In this document: positions 63,264-64,000 of the stretch, in pieces
Position numbering within the stretch: position 1 is the first letter of the stretch
Layout: the number at the start of each line of letters is the position of its first letter
Origin: Pseudomonadota bacterium
GTDB taxonomy: Bacteria > Pseudomonadota > Gammaproteobacteria > DASZBR01
DNA: 64,000 nt
Assembly (NCBI GenBank): GCA_021777765.1
Contig: JAJYDF010000001.1
Coordinates: forward strand, 77,151-141,150
Direction: 5' to 3'
Made by a program: the position numbers and the translations under genes
The notes under the pieces: generated by a model
What the model saw: only the letters and a program-made list of their open reading frames with translations
The model's database searches: none
Told to the model about the DNA's origin: nothing

Positions 63264-64000
63264 ATGAATAAAAAAATTCCAACAAAAAATTCTCTATTAC
63301 GGGCTGATAATACGCGGATCGATTTACTGTATCATCGTGTAACAGAGCATATTGATAAAGCCCGGCTTTATGTGCAAAAAACAATTGATGTTGAGATGGT
63401 CAAATCATATTGGTTAATTGGTCGAGATATTGTGGAAGAAGAACAACAAGGTAAAAAAAGAGCTGAATATGGAAGTTTATTGCTAAGTGTTCTTTCAGAA
63501 AGATTGTCTAAAAATTATGGACGTGGTTTTGGAATATCCACATAGCGTGATATTAGACAATTTTATATTGTTTATAAAGATTATGTTCCAATCCACCACG
63601 CAGTGCGCGGTGAATCTAAAAAACAATTTAGCGTTAATCTTGGTTGGATACATTATCGGGCTTTAATGAGAGTTGATCGGGATAAGGCTAGGCGATTTTA
63701 CGAAATTGAGGCAGAAAAAAATAATTGGTCAGGTCGCGAACTTGAAAGACAGATTAATAGCCTATTGTTTGATCGCTTGGCTAAAAGTAAAGATAAAAAA
63801 GGATTAATGAAATTAACATGTAATGGTCAAGAAATTAGCAGAGCAGAGGATGCTATAAAAGAACCCATGGTTTTAGAATTTCTAAATCTTCCAGAGTCGC
63901 ATCGATTGGTTGAATCAAAATTAGAAGATGCATTAACAGGCAATTTGCAAAATTTTTTATTAGAACTTGGCAAAGGATTTGCTTTTGTACCAAGACAAAA
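63264..64000 (+). pseudogene. DUF1016 (YhcG-type PDDEXK) nuclease gene with internal TAG, running off the window
   Basis: An aagga site precedes ATG 63264. The first 93 residues are the DUF1016 N-terminal domain (HIDKARLYVQKTIDVEMVKS, YWLIGRDIVEEEQQGKKRAE). The segment NYGRGFGIST is followed by TAG at 63543-63545, and the family sequence continues in the same frame: RDIRQFYIVYKDYVPIHHAV through SKKQFSVNLGWIHYRALMRV to KEPMVLEFLNLPESHRLVES and beyond the edge. Relatives have Leu or another residue where TAG stands (TTG to TAG fits one change), so this is a nonsense mutation. The C-terminal nuclease domain would not be made without readthrough. Confidence 0.82.

Overview
The window is AT-rich chromosomal DNA from a Gammaproteobacterium. 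Its core genes have typical gammaproteobacterial neighbourhoods: prmB/smrB divergent, queG/nnr divergent, tkt-gap, prfA-prmC, waaA, djlA, dksA. Between them sit large, AT-rich, eukaryote-like or coiled-coil genes of the kind seen in intracellular Legionellales (Legionella, Coxiella, Berkiella-type bacteria). I infer an amoeba- or arthropod-associated member of Legionellales with a Dot/Icm-type secretion system. No secretion genes lie in the window, so this placement is an inference.

Layout. 1-9.3 kb: a partial DUF2339 membrane protein, a membrane-anchored trypsin-like protease, a YceI protein, an oxidoreductase pair (NAD(P)-binding plus SagB-type), tRNA-Thr(CGT), djlA, waaA and a beheaded VOC gene. 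9.4-13 kb: an accessory patch of unknown charged or helical proteins, including a gene that lost its start. 13-16.6 kb: tolC, a PIMT-like methyltransferase and an orphan MacB-type permease. 16.9-24.7 kb: one 2609-residue protein with a RasGEF domain and a HAD-type domain. 24.7-30.7 kb: small envelope and redox genes, prmB, smrB, udk and fabI, separated by many copies of a short hairpin repeat. 30.7-33.8 kb: a truncated C80-like cysteine peptidase gene ending at a cluster of palindromic elements, a flavin reductase and an effector-like gene whose 3' end overlaps queG. 33.7-39.9 kb: queG, nnr, a patatin, an APC permease and mscL. 40-47.8 kb: two divergent effector-like loci, a 958-residue coiled-coil protein and a broken SNF2 helicase gene. 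47.9-53.5 kb: ttcA, tkt, gap and hemA. 53.7-55.7 kb: a J-domain/ankyrin gene broken by three homopolymer frameshifts. 55.9-62.6 kb: prfA, a small secreted protein, prmC, dksA with a histone-H1-like tail, an MFS exporter and a flavoprotein. 62.7-64 kb: an XRE regulator and a DUF1016 nuclease gene with a nonsense mutation, running off the edge.

The main finding is a set of tandem TTAA-N7-TTAA sites in front of effector-like genes. They match the PmrA box that controls Dot/Icm effectors in Legionella and Coxiella. Three are strong: one before the C80-like gene and two in the divergent region between the coiled-coil and SNF2 loci. A fourth, weaker one precedes the 372-residue gene. Together with the RasGEF/HAD giant and the decaying J-domain/ankyrin and SNF2 genes, this suggests a PmrA-type effector regulon that is partly turning over into pseudogenes. 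Several lesions are single-base changes in A/T runs. Sequencing error and transcriptional slippage therefore have to be weighed against true decay.
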